A stretch of 64,000 nucleotides of DNA from positions 2,569,103 to 2,633,102 of the forward strand of contig NC_036453.1 in NCBI RefSeq assembly GCF_002775205.1. The letters are read 5' to 3'. The translations under genes were made by a program, and so were the position numbers. This DNA comes from Xiphophorus maculatus (taxonomy: Eukaryota; Chordata; Actinopteri; Cyprinodontiformes; Poeciliidae). The notes beneath the pieces were generated by a model. It was given only the letters and a program-made list of their open reading frames with translations, had not been told where the DNA came from and ran no database searches. Shown piece after piece: positions 46,101 through 56,700 of the stretch. Each line of letters starts with the position of its first letter. Position 1 is the first letter of the stretch.

Positions 46101-46169
46101 CTTACCTATCCGAGCCGTCTCGGTCTTGAAGGTGCTGAAGTCCCAGTTCCGAGGTAGTTTCAGAGACAT
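27562..46169 (-). CDS. arhgap25: Rho GTPase-activating protein 25 (11 coding exons, complete)
   Basis: Coding exons in transcript order: 46169-46106, 39611-39409, 38875-38788, 38619-38506, 32715-32511, 31029-30897, 30816-30743, 30206-30085, 29301-29147, 28410-27863, 27763-27562. Phases match at every junction and total 635 residues (human 645). The N-terminus [11 protein letters not shown] is specific to ARHGAP25 rather than ARHGAP22/24. Domains: PH at about 48-152 ([19 protein letters not shown]), RhoGAP at about 157-350, a serine-rich linker with RKRTQTLP, and a C-terminal coiled coil at about 569-630. The arginine finger is R200 in [16 protein letters not shown] and [11 protein letters not shown], with the conserved Asn, are intact, so GAP activity is expected. 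In mammals the protein acts mainly on Rac in leukocytes during phagocytosis and migration. The coiled coil is shorter than in human. Downstream lies bmp10 and upstream cds2, all on the same strand. Confidence 0.95.
27863..28410 (-). CDS. arhgap25: arhgap25 coding exon 10 (disordered linker)
   Basis: Residues 387-568. It is Ser/Pro/acidic-rich and probably unstructured. It retains the short block RKRTQTLP shared with human ARHGAP25, then LSEDIFKI. Acceptor gctcag, donor AAAAC/GTAAGT. Confidence 0.92.
28590..28975 (+). repeat. Family C repeat with LINE-like 3' tail
   Basis: ttcatctcagaaattttgta is shared in variant form with 50999-51060. The end (tttcgttgtccttgtgacaa, then tgacaagtt and TCTTA repeats) looks like the 3' terminus of a fish non-LTR element. 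Confidence 0.5.
29147..29301 (-). CDS. arhgap25: arhgap25 coding exon 9 (end of RhoGAP)
   Basis: Residues 335-386: [20 protein letters not shown], then a polar linker ending GWESAE. Splice sites are cttcacag and CCGAG/GTATGA. Confidence 0.92.
29717..29768. repeat. (AT)n microsatellite
   Basis: Long AT run in arhgap25 intron 8. Confidence 0.95.
30085..30206 (-). CDS. arhgap25: arhgap25 coding exon 8 (RhoGAP, conserved Asn)
   Basis: Residues 294-334, including [17 protein letters not shown] with the conserved catalytic-site asparagine. Splice sites are ttgtcag and AAGG/GTGAGA. Confidence 0.93.
30743..30816 (-). CDS. arhgap25: arhgap25 coding exon 7 (RhoGAP)
   Basis: Residues 270-293, [18 protein letters not shown] then ILSYVC. 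Splice sites are cctgcag and TGCCG/GTGAGT. Confidence 0.92.
30897..31029 (-). CDS. arhgap25: arhgap25 coding exon 6 (RhoGAP core)
   Basis: Residues 225-269: [20 protein letters not shown], then [12 protein letters not shown]. This is the most conserved part of the GAP fold. Splice sites are tccacag and AAGAG/GTGTGC. Confidence 0.94.
32511..32715 (-). CDS. arhgap25: arhgap25 coding exon 5 (RhoGAP, arginine finger)
   Basis: Residues 157-224. It contains [17 protein letters not shown] and [16 protein letters not shown], with catalytic R200, and ends GERPSFP. Splice sites are ccaacag and CGAG/GTAATG. Confidence 0.95.
33020..35160. repeat. Palindromic CCAAT repeat, family B copy 2, split by an insertion
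   Basis: The left part (about 33020-33291) has aacaaccaatcagagccagg and gctagcattagcattcattg. The right part (34983-35160) has gattctgattggctg, tatttctgcagatggcaata and the terminal atactgtcac block. The two halves join exactly if the 1.69-kb element between them is removed. Confidence 0.75.
33292..34982 (+). mobile_element. DNA transposon with TIRs and decayed THAP-domain coding region
   Basis: The 5' end aagctttggaacgtgacg and the inverted 3' end gagctttgaaaccaacg share about 20 of 23 positions, both continuing into gtcact. TATA flanks it on both sides (33288-33291, 34983-34986). Inside, conceptual translation gives a THAP zinc-finger pattern: [17 protein letters not shown] (from about 33440), [18 protein letters not shown], and [10 protein letters not shown] (about 33652-33681). 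The last is interrupted by a GT donor and continues after an AG at about 33938 with [12 protein letters not shown]. Several stops show it is inactive. THAP fingers occur in P, Kolobok and ISL2EU-type transposases; I cannot decide the superfamily. It lies in arhgap25 intron 4, antisense to the gene. Confidence 0.7.
35161..38505 (-). other. Remainder of arhgap25 intron 4
   Basis: AT-rich intron. It holds a 69-base AT run at 37037-37105, followed by a transposon-end-like segment (catggtgccctgggcactgc ... gggggcgccactg, 37117-37162). No exon is recognised. Confidence 0.55.
37037..37105. repeat. (AT)n microsatellite
   Basis: About 34 uninterrupted AT units. Confidence 0.95.
38506..38619 (-). CDS. 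arhgap25: arhgap25 coding exon 4 (end of PH domain)
   Basis: Residues 119-156, including [20 protein letters not shown], the PH C-terminal helix with its invariant tryptophan. Splice sites are tttcag and GCAG/GTCGGT. Confidence 0.92.
38788..38875 (-). CDS. arhgap25: arhgap25 coding exon 3 (PH domain)
   Basis: Residues 90-118, [15 protein letters not shown] then [12 protein letters not shown], which are PH strands. Splice sites are cctacag and C/GTAAGC. The exon is too short to stand out as an open frame. Confidence 0.9.
39409..39611 (-). CDS. arhgap25: arhgap25 coding exon 2 (first half of PH domain)
   Basis: Residues 22-89: [11 protein letters not shown], a Pro/Gly/Ser-rich spacer, then the first PH strands. 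The acceptor is gcggcag and the donor CAG/GTGGGT. Confidence 0.93.
40081..40240 (+). mobile_element. hAT-like non-autonomous fragment
   Basis: gagtgtccaaagtgcggctc then ggggccatcagc is the characteristic start of a dispersed hAT-like family. A second copy is at about 56955-57120 (gtcaaagtgtggcccgaggg, then ccgtttgcagcccg). Confidence 0.5.
41380..41645 (+). repeat. Dispersed repeat, family A copy 2
   Basis: The same conserved blocks as at 13640-14070 lie inside arhgap25 intron 1, running antisense to that gene. Confidence 0.7.
43315..44043. mobile_element. Non-autonomous hAT-type transposon with perfect 8-bp TSD
   Basis: Ends are CAGTGATG and CATCACTG. The flanking octamer gtcatgac is duplicated exactly (43307-43314 and 44044-44051). 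Subterminal gtaacgcgttac motifs (43991-44002 and 44021-44032) and many agtaact repeats at the left are typical of this fish family. 729 bp with no transposase frame. Confidence 0.9.
44571..44595. repeat. (GATT)n microsatellite
   Basis: About six tandem GATT units. Confidence 0.9.
46106..46169 (-). CDS. arhgap25: arhgap25 coding exon 1
   Basis: This exon encodes [21 protein letters not shown] and one base of codon 22, then donor GTAAGG. It is followed by the 6.5-kb first intron. The N-terminus decides the paralogue. Confidence 0.92.
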
Positions 46170-46859
46170 TCTCCAACGGCACAGGTAAGGTGCTTAAGTT
46201 CCCACATGCACCTTTTTGCTAAAACACGCACACACACACACGCCACACACACTCGCTCTCGCACGCACACATTAAAACACGCAAACTGATGATAATGCAG
46301 ATCACACTTCCTGTTTCCTGTGATAATTGCTCTGGGGTTTTTTCTTCTTCTTTTCCTCCAGGTAGAAGTTTGTAACTCATCCCTTCATGTCGCCTCCGTA
46401 TCCATGTTAGTGCCTGTCTTCATGAAGCTGACCAAGTGGTGGAGAGAGAGAGAGGGGGGGGGGAAGTGTATTTGCAGTGCAGAGTCTTCAAGTGACTAAT
46501 GTTCACCGGTGTCAAAAGAAGAAGAAGAAGAAACCACCACCACCAGCAGCGTCTTCTTAAAGGAAATGGTTTTATGCCTCTTGTTATGACTGGTTCAGAG
46601 AGCATGTTGCCTCACCGCTCGGGCTGCAGGGGCACAAATCCATCCAGCTGCTGTCTCTACATACCCATTTCTCTAAAAGGTGAAAGTCTAGTCCGCCGCC
46701 GACAGAAAGGTCTCCATCGTCAAACAAAATGAGAACATTTTACAGAGGCTGGTGAGAGGAAATTGACCGAATAAGTTTCAAAATGGGGAAGATGACCACA
46801 CAAAAAAAAGAGAAGGAAGAAGTCACAAGAGTACACCTCCTGTTGTCTTTAAATACATT
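46170..46859 (-). promoter_or_regulatory. Upstream region of arhgap25 (5' UTR and promoter expected)
   Basis: This lies directly upstream of the arhgap25 start codon on its coding strand. It holds a CA-rich stretch (46220-46280), a G-rich run near 46452 and a GAA/ACC-rich patch near 46520. No core promoter element could be assigned. Confidence 0.3.
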
Positions 46860-49800
46860 TATTTTTTTTCTCTGAACATAGCCAAAAACACAGTTCAGCG
46901 TTAAAGAATACCTCTAGATATTGTACAATTTACCAAACCATTGCACAGATAAAGAATAGATATACAGATTTCTTTATTTTATTTTTTTGTTTTACAGATT
47001 CATAAGGTAATCTATGCACATAATAAAGTAAAATGTTTCACATAGGAGAGCCTGCACAGCACAATGGACAGACATGACTCCCTTACATTCCTCTGATAGA
47101 CTCCTGGCAAAACACACTTGCACAACAGGTCAGTGGAGCCCTAAAGACCAACGAAAAGAAAACGTTTATCTAGTAAACTAACTTTTTCATAAAAGGGCAG
47201 CGGATTGTTCTAAGCAGAAGTAACAAATGGCCAAATATCTCCATTTATGTACAGCCTTAAGGTCACAGTCAACAGGCTGAGCACAGGAGCTCTGGCTCCC
47301 TCTGGTGGCAGGTAAGTGGAAGGGCAGTGCTGAGCTGCTGAACCGAAAAATTGAACTGTGTGAAAATGTAATTACTGCGGCGGCTTCGGCTGCGATACAG
47401 TGGACGTGGGGAAGAAACTACGTAAATCATAAGCAACGAGCACCCGAGCTGAGGCACGACACCGAGCAGGAGCCTAGCAACAGCAACCACGGCAACAGCG
47501 GAGAAACTCTTCAGCTACTTTTACACTTGTTTTTTTTTTTCGCACGTGGCGATAATGATTTTTTTTTTTTTTTTGCCTGACTACAAAAACTACAAACAAA
47601 AAAACCCCACCAACATATATTTTAGAATTACAGCAGAGATATAGAGTTAATAAATAAATATCTTGAGAAAGATGACGTCTCGAATGACATAAATAATCAT
47701 CGGAATCAATTCAAACACCGGATAAAAGTGATGTCTGGGTTATATACCCGAAAAAACTAAAAGATGGTATATAAAATAAACATAAATACCAGGAACACGT
47801 TTAAAAGAAGCTACTATGTACCATCATTTTCCTTTCCTGCTACACCAAATGTAGTTTATTATGTCTTGTTACAAATATTGGTTTTATTCCATCGTACTAA
47901 CAGAAGTCTTCTGGTTTTAGTTAGAAAGACTAAAGGGTCCTCTGAACCAAATCTTTAAAACACCATCAGTAGAAAAAAAAATTACTTTGATTGCTAATCA
48001 GATTTTATTTTAACTATGGTAACACATAATCTTACAAAATGTCAGTTTGAATAATTAGATATCTTTAGAGAAGGATGGGAAAACAAACTGTGAAAACTAC
48101 ATTTCTTCCGAGTAATCTTTTAGTTCATGTTCTTCAAGATATTTTGGCAGAAAAAAAAACTGAAATAGACCAACAGAAACAGGAATATTTTGGTATGTTC
48201 TAGTGGAGCTGCACAATATATCGAATCACGTTAGTCATGTAATTTCACAAAACACTGCGTGGATGTAATATTTGGTACGGTATTGCATTTCTGTTACCAG
48301 GCATTGATGCTTCCCCATGGGAAAAAAGAAAACTTTGCTGCGTTTGATGCCCACACCTGATACAGATTTTAGTGAAAGAAATTCAAATGGATCGGAGACA
48401 TTTCAATGTTTGAAAGGAAGCCGACAGTAAATGTGAGTTTCGATACTATAGTCCTGTTCAATAATACTTGGATTGCACGTTTTTGTAATGTCATGCTGCC
48501 TTAGATTCCTGATAGGAAAAAGGAAGAAAAAAAAACGGGGTGGCTACAAATTAGCATTCGGCAGATAATGTAGGGAAATAGTTAAAAAACGGCAAATATC
48601 GTCTTAACATGTCTAATGTTTTATACTTGAAGTTTTGCAAAATTCTGCTGCCAAATGATAGAAAAAAGTGGTATAGAAGTAATCAACATAGGAATGTCGC
48701 TACCAGAATAATGTCAAAAGCGAGAGAAAAAAAAAAATAGAGAACATTAAATCGATACTTCTAAAATGGTCGCTGGGTTCGCCACAAGGTGCTTGTATAA
48801 GATGTAGAAGAGTGAACTACTTAAAACACCTACAGGTAAACCCAAAGGGCAGTCGGCGTTGCGTGTGCTGTTGAATTAATGACGACAGGAACTATCTCTG
48901 CGTGCGAGTCTACAAATGTTTCTACCCCCCAAAAACCGGATCCTAGTTAAATGAATAAAAATAACCAAGGTGGAATATCAATAAAAGAGCTAAATTAATA
49001 CAGATGTTTTAATAAATTCCAGACCGCACAAGAAAGCCAATAAATCTGTTGGCTATGGCAAGTATTGGCCTGACCAGCAGTGGATCAGACCTAACTCAGT
49101 ACAGATGTGTCAGACGTTTCCAAAATGCTGAGCTCAGGTTAGAACAAATTATATCTAGGAAAGCATAAATAAATCCTCTGGAATATTGGCATTAGCTAAA
49201 GAAAAAAAAAACCACATCAGTGAACACGTGTTGCCGTTTCTGTAGGGCATGCTAACCTATGCTAACCTAAACACCTGCTGGTGTGCCTATTAAAGTGTCC
49301 TTACATGCTACCTGTAAAGAAACCAAACACCACAGAGGCTTAAGCTTAACTATCAAATCACACTTGGCATAAATAACACACAAAATGACTAATAAACCTA
49401 GAGGAATTAACACATACAGTATTGGCAAGGTGCAACGTTAGCAGATGTGCTGTAGCCCAACATGCTAACACGTTTACTGATGTTCAGTGTATGAACTTTG
49501 TGAGCAGAGCGTCTCTGCTGTGACGCTGCTAAGCGACACACAAGATCAGAAATGGCAGTGCAGGAATCATTGTGCCCCCCAATATTTTACTATCCCGACC
49601 GTCTTGGTGCCCAACAAGTGAAATAAAAAACAACCTTCAAACAGCAAGTCGGCTACACTAAAAACCAGCAACTCTACCAGCACCCTTCCATGGTCTGAAG
49701 AGAAGGTGTCATTTGGACCCCACGAGCTTTTTACCCAGCGCGTTCCGGTACGGTGCCCCACGTGCGCGTTCACGAGGTTTGCTTGCTTGTATGTGTGTGT

Positions 49801-50646
49801 GTTGTTTCAGGAAATGACCGCCTTCCCCGTTGTCCGACCGTGACATCCGCCGCGCTCCTCTCGAGCGTCAAAGCTAAGACCACGTGACAGTTAAAAAAAA
49901 ACGAATGAAAGCTAGCAAACAGGTGAGCGTGAGGTCGCTAGCCCACAGAGAGATTCGTTAGAAAGCACGGTAGCTTTAGGAATTTACGCGACTGAAAGGT
50001 TTGGTTGGAATTCAGACGTCTACATGATGATGTGATGCTAATGATTTGGCCAAGCGTGAAAGGCTTGGAAATGGCTCAACTGAAGCAAAACGACATAACA
50101 AAAAGACACAAAAATGCACACAACTGCCTGAATAAAACAGACATTAAGACACAATAGAACATCTGAAATATAAAAACCGTCTCTGTATAAATAGTAACAA
50201 TCACAATCAAAAGAAAATGTAGCTAGACATGGGTGTGAGGGTGACGCTGCAGTAACATTACAGTGTGTTAACAGGGTTTAGAGCACTGCTTTACGTACGA
50301 TAAAATATTAACACACGTGAGCCGATAATATCAAAAATTATTGTGTAAACAAGCAGAAATGTACGTCTGACCAACATTTAGTTTAACAGTGTTGATTTAA
50401 AAAAAAATTAAAAATAAAAAACTAAATATAGCGGCTACATTGGTGGACTTCAACCGCAGCTGAAAACACTGATGTCAGAATCGTGATCCACAGAGCAGTC
50501 AAGCACAGAAGCACAACGCTCCAACCCAAAATAAAATGGAATGGCCCAAAGCTGAATGTTTGTTTTTTTTTTTCTTCTTTTTCTTGGTTTTCATTGATGT
50601 GTCCTCGCTCATAAATAAACACGGGTTCTCTGAGGGCGCCGCCGGG
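46860..50646 (-). other. Probable long 3' UTR of cds2 and the gap to arhgap25
   Basis: No coding exon is recognised in these 3.8 kb. The block follows the cds2 stop on the same strand, looks comparatively poor in the repeat families seen elsewhere, and contains many A/T-rich runs. TTTATT on the + strand (AATAAA on the coding strand) occurs at several places, for example near 46859 and 47855. A long 3' UTR is plausible because vertebrate CDS2 transcripts have long 3' ends, but its end is not fixed. Confidence 0.3.
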
Positions 50647-50779
50647 CTAAGCGGCCGCCTCGGCGGCTCGCAGCAAACCCTTCTCCGTCAGGTGAGCCTT
50701 CAGGGAGTTGAAGATGTAGAGCTGCTGGTCGGACCGCAGGGCCAGGAGCTGTTGGACCACCTTACTGGGGTTGGGGCCC
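50647..50779 (-). CDS. cds2: cds2 last coding exon
   Basis: Encodes [37 protein letters not shown] and an alanine-rich end RAAEAAA before TAG. The tail differs from both human paralogues. Confidence 0.93.
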
Positions 50780-53700
50780 CTGAGAGGAAACAGAACAGGG
50801 GTCAAATGTAAATATCCTGAAGAAAAAAAAACAGAGGTGAGAGGCCTTTTCCTTACTGCAAAATGTCAAATATGAAGCAAAGATGAATGTGTGATGCTGA
50901 AATCAGACCGTTTTGACATTGACTGACCTCTGATCTACAAAGGTGTGTTACTGTCATTGTAGATGGAAATTTAATCCTTTTCTTCCCCAAATAAATCTGG
51001 AGATTAATCTAAGAAATTTTGTAGAAAAATGCTGACATTTCTGAGATTAATCTCAAAATTTATGAACTTTTTTCTAGCAAATTTCCAACTTTTCAAATTC
51101 AGAAATGTACCTTTTTCTGGAAAATTTCTTAGATTTTTTTTTTTTTTCGTGTGGAAATTTGCTCTTTTTTTCTTTCTGCAATGGTCCAGATACGTAGTCG
51201 TACTGGTCTGTGACCATATATTTAAAAAAAAAAATCCAATCAGTTGTATTTATCTTATACCGACATGTTAAAAAATTATTAATATTGTACAATGCCAATG
51301 TTAGTTCATTTTGACAAATTACTGTTTTATTTTTACGACAATTACATTAAAGACAGTTAAGTGTACGTGAATTAATTCAAGTAGATGCATCTGACTAAGC
51401 TTTAGGATGATGCTGCTGCTTTCCAGTCAGTTTTACCACATATAGAGAGAATCAAGGCGAGTTCAGACAGAAAAAAGGCACATCGCTAATAAACAGTGTT
51501 CATTAAAACAAACAAGTAAAATAAATGTATCACTCTTGCGGGGATATCCAAGATAAAATTCAACATTAAACAAAAAAAAAAAAATGCTTGTGTCTGAATG
51601 TGACAGATTAAACTTTCACAGTGTTTTTAGAGTTCACAACTCTCAGGTGGTTTATCCGACCCTTTTTAAGGTCTGAAGGATCTACACAGGCATGTGAGAG
51701 TTTACCTGATGAAGCTGGCAATGTAGACATTGACAAATGTGGCCATTATGTACTGGCAGTCAAATCTGTCCATAATGCCTCCGTGACCCGGTATGGTGTT
51801 GGCAAAATCCTGAAAGGAGAGAAGACGAGCTTTCAATGTGCGCCGAATTTCAAACAGTGGTTTATTCAGATGGCGAGAGCCTCTTGAGGACGTTCTACCT
51901 TGATCTTAAATGCTCTCTTGAAGCCGCTGGCAAAGAAGCCGCCGAAGGGCCCCACAATGGAGGCGAAGGAGGAGAGAGCGATGCTGTGGATCTGGAACGG
52001 ATACAGACGCACGGTGGTCTGTGGACACAAGAGGACGGGGTTGGAGGCAAACCGCCGCAGCCAGCGGGGAGCTAGTTCACAGAACCCAACATCTATTTAA
52101 CATGGAGGGTCAAAGGTTATCCTCCATTTTCTAGGATCTATGGAACTGTGTCCCGTGTTATCTCTGTGGGCTGGTGTGGAAAGGTTCTGACTGTGTTACA
52201 GACATGAAATGCATTATGGATCTGAAACGGCTCCATGTCCGTTCAGAGTGAGGATGCTTTAAATGTCACTGCTGTGGCGTTTCCCCTGAGAGCCCCCATG
52301 CCGTTTGCTTACGTCAGCAAAAAATGATGCCATTAAAATCGACAGTCTCAAAACACAAGAGCCACAAGAAACATTTATTTTTTCACTTCAATACCAACAA
52401 AAATGGCAATTTTATCTCCCATAATAAGGAGAAACAACAAGAAATGGAGAACAGGTGTCAGGTTGTTGCGGGTATCGCTGCACCACCTCATGCGTCCTGA
52501 CAACAGACTGAATGTTCTCTTCAATGCCCTGTAACTGTCTCTGTATAAATTTGGGTGCTGTTGTCATTTGTTACAGTTGTTATTCTCTTCCTTGTTATCT
52601 TTACAGTAGAAGGCCATCATGCTTCATGTTTACCTCTGGGCTCCGTCGCCCTGGCTACGTTTCCCTCTCTTACGTCTTTGTTCACACCGGTAAAACTTTT
52701 ATGCTCATTTTTGTCCTGATTTCCCAGATTATCAGCGCCTCTCCCCAGTCGGCCATGCTTGTTTACTCTGAACTCGTATTTGGTCTCGAGAGGTTTTGCA
52801 AGATTTCCCACCTGACATCTGAATGTCGGTGAGTGAAATCGGTGGAGCGACCGAACCCGCTGTACCTGCGGTTTTGTTTTTTTAATCGCCAAGCATGGTG
52901 GAATCTTTTAGGTTTTGTAAATCTTGCCGTGTGAAGCAGGCATTAGCTGACTTACGAACGTTTCCCGGCTATTTTTGTAAGACTGTCGTTCCATTAGGGA
53001 TAAGGTCATCATACCCATCCGGTGACAGACTCCAGGACTCCTGGCAGGTTGTAGTCCTGCAGCTGAAACAGCTCTGATGGCTCACAGTCCACCTGGAAAC
53101 TGTTGGAGTCGTTGTTGAATTCCACAGGACAAACAAAGTAGCGGTATCCAGCCATGACGTACGAGAGCTGACAGGGGGGGGGGGGAGGAAGACACTCTTC
53201 AGTTACAGTATATCATTTTTACAAGACTTCAGAAGTCCTGAAAGACTTTAGTTTTAAATTAGAGATTAAATGTACGTCTCACCATGATACCAAACACAAT
53301 CGTGGCGAATAATCCACCAATAAATCCCTCCCATGTCTTCTTAGGCGACAGCTGCAGCAGACAAAATAAAACATTCATACACTGTCACATCTAACTCAGC
53401 ATACTTTATGTAACTCAATTTGTTTTTCACTGATGCTGATCCAAGACGAGGCCTGGCCCGATACAATTTGCTGGACGATAAATTGTCCCAGACGTTATCG
53501 CAATAAACGATAATATTGTCTTGAGACCATTTTCAATGGTAATGGTACAATAAGGTATCGTTTCAAAGGTCAGCAAACTTTAATTTTTAACTAACGTTTC
53601 ACACTGGAACTTACGACGGCACATTAGGGCCATTGTAGATAGAAAAACATGGAGTTAATTTCTGCCAACAATCAAAACTTATTTTAGACTAATCCAGAAA

Positions 53701-56700
53701 AAGGTTTTCTTGCAAAAGTTGAAAATTGTATAGGAAAAAAAAAATAAAATTTTGGAATAATCTCAAAACTTTTCTAGAAATTTCTGAGCTCCAAAAGTAA
53801 AACTTTTTTGACTGTTCAAAGTCAAACTTTTAGTTTTTCAGTTTTATTCTTTGTACTCCGGTAGCCAAGCAACAACATTTTGTTGCCAAATTCACTGTCA
53901 TATCTTTGTGCAGTGACAATAAAGTAAGTTTTAGTCTGAGATTAGTCTCAAAATTTCAGTTTTTTGGGGCAATTTACTTTTTTTCCCTTTTATCTACAAT
54001 GACCCCAACATGTCGTCATAGGAACTGGAGGACATTTTAAATATCTAAACCAAATAACCAAAACAACAAATAATAAATAATAACACTAAAGTCTCTTCCA
54101 ACAAAATTGTCCTTCAGAAAGGGGGACAGTGGAGACCAAATCACCAGACTGAAGACTTTTGTCATCCAGTCTGAATGGAGACCCAAGAAAAAAACCCCAA
54201 TCATGCTAATGGAATATATCGAGCTCCTTTTAATTTATCATGCGATTAATTGATTTATTGCGACAGGCCTACTAAACGCTCCCAGAAACGTCCAATAGAT
54301 GAACAAATCTAAATGTTTTCATGCTACCTTAATGAGCGGCGTTCGGCCGAAGAAGAAACCAAACATGTAGGCCATGATGTCATTGCAGATCACACAGGAA
54401 ATGGGAACGATGAACCTATTCATAGGGAAAAAACCTGAGATTTATCATCTGAATCACCGCAGAGAAAAACAAGACGAGCTAATTAGGGTTTAACTCGATG
54501 AGTGGCACCGGCACGGACTTGACGGCTCACCAGATCATCCCCTCGAACAGGTTGTGGATGATGAGGTGGGACTGGGTCACTACGATCAGCAGAGTCACAT
54601 GGGTCCAGCCAAACTGAGGACAGAACAAGAAGAAGTTCTGAAAAAACCAAACCAAACTGCAGCGCATAGGTGGAAATTTATTTATTTTTCTCTTCAAAGC
54701 AACGGGTCAGAATCATACAAGCTTGAATTTACACATAAATCTCTGCTAATATTAGCTGAAATGTAAATTAGCTAGCTGCACAGCCGTTTTACTGTCAGTT
54801 GTTGGCAGAGCGACCTGGCTGTTCGCTTATTACACCAAAAATGAAGAAATTTAAGGCAGAGAAACTTTCTAGTTTAAAATAACGTTGGCATAGCAACACC
54901 AACACATGCTCAGTTGTTTCTTTTCATCTCAGTACACAAATGATATTCTCCGGTTTAACATTTTAAATGTTGTGAATGTGGCATTTTTAAGGAATTTGTA
55001 ACACAATTGAACATTTGGTTGTCCAGTTCCGCCTTAAAGGAAAAAAAATACAATCCCAACAGAAAGTTGTAATTATGAGTTTTAAAGTTATAATTACAAG
55101 TTGTGTGTGTGAGTGCCTGCTCAGTTTGAAATCGCAACTTCTATTTTTGTATTTACCACTTTAAAACTCAAAATTAACTTTAGAAGTCCTAATTATGACT
55201 TCTTGTAATTATAACTTTAAAACTTACAATTCTGACTTTTGCTCTTGGAGTTATGACCTTTACACTGGAAATTATGACCTTTGGACTCACATTTATGAAA
55301 AATCCAAATGTAAAAATCCGACTTATTCCTTTTAGGGTAGAAATGATGACAAACTCAACACTTATGACACTCGATTCTCGTAATTACGACTTTAAAAGTC
55401 AAAATTTTGACTTGTTCTCGTAATTATGACTCTGATGCTGTGAATTTTGACTTAAAGCAGAAACTACGACATGAAAGACTAAAAATGGTGACTTTCAATC
55501 TCTGAATTATAATTTTATGAAACTCAAAAAATGATGATCAAGGGGGCAGGAAGAGGCGGGGCCAACACTCACCATGTAGAACTGAAGGCGGTAATGTTTC
55601 TTCACCAAGCTCAGCACGAACATGCAGAAACCTGCAGGAGCAGAGCAACACACGAGAAAAGATGAACACACGTAAAGGAGGAGGAGACTAAATTGTTCAC
55701 AAATGAGGTCATCTGAGGTCAAACTAAATTTAGCTCGGCCCATTCCAGGCGCCAACGTTAGGGGCCCTCGGCTTTTTGTTTCCGTGTGCTGATGTGAGGA
55801 GAGGAAGCTGAGAAGCAAAGATGGACGGGAGTTGCTCTCGTTGAAAATAGACTTAAGGAAGTACGAATGGTGTTTGAGATTTAAAAGTTTAAAAGGAAAA
55901 CGGCGCCAGGAAATAGTTTTCACGGTCGTAGGAAACTTCAGCTCAGGTCGGAAAAAAAAAAAAAAAGTTTGGGCGCTTCCTCCCGCCTCCCCACATCCTG
56001 TTTGGCGCCAGTCAGAAGCTGCAGCAGAGCTGAGTTAGTAACTGACGCTCTGCAGCTCAGGAAGTGGGACGTGAAGGTTTGCTCAGGGACGGAAACAACC
56101 CATCCAACGTTCACAGACGATGCAGGTCAGGGTTTAAACAGCTGAGAACTCAGCTGCATTTAAAACCATGTCGGGGTGTGTCTCTACCAGCTTTGCATAT
56201 ACAGGCCAATTGGAATGAGAATGCCCATTAATATTGTTTTTGCAACAGGATCTGTACTTTGACTGGGCCATTCAAGCATATTACTACTACCTGGTCATCT
56301 GCTAGGTATGCTACCTGTGGCTTTGTGGCCCCTCACCTGTGGTTCTTACAAAGTTACAAATGGTTTTTGCTACTGGTACAAAGGCAAAAGGAAAGAGTGG
56401 CTTTTCTGTTTCTTCTGTATGTTTTTTCATGCAATAGTCTCTCTACAACAGAAGACGACTGATGGTACAAGGCCTTTATTTGTGGGAAGGGCTCTCTCTA
56501 GAAAGTAAAGGGTTCCCGATGTAAAAGCTGTTCTAAAATCTGAAATTGAAACTATAACATTTTATGTTGCATATTAGGGCTGCACAAAATTGGAAACGAA
56601 AAAAAAAGAAATTGCAATTCTTTTTCATCCTGTCATATATTTATCTATATGACAAACTTACATGTTCCAATTATGGTCTTTGTCTGTATTTGTGTGATAT

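Larger units (their letters stand above)
39612..46105 (-). other. arhgap25 intron 1
   Basis: A 6.5-kb first intron. Contents: hAT-like fragment near 40081-40240 (gagtgtccaaagtgcggc), family A repeat at 41380-41645, family B repeat split by a hAT element at 43240-44740, and a GATT run at 44571-44595. No exon is seen. Confidence 0.6.

Noticed and set aside
46444-46560. GA, poly-G and GAA runs as a functional triplex or promoter element
   Set aside because: Too short and imperfect; noted only as low-complexity sequence upstream of arhgap25.
55507-55923. 138-codon - strand frame around cds2 exon 6
   Set aside because: Only the central 20 residues are real exon; the rest reads through both flanking introns.
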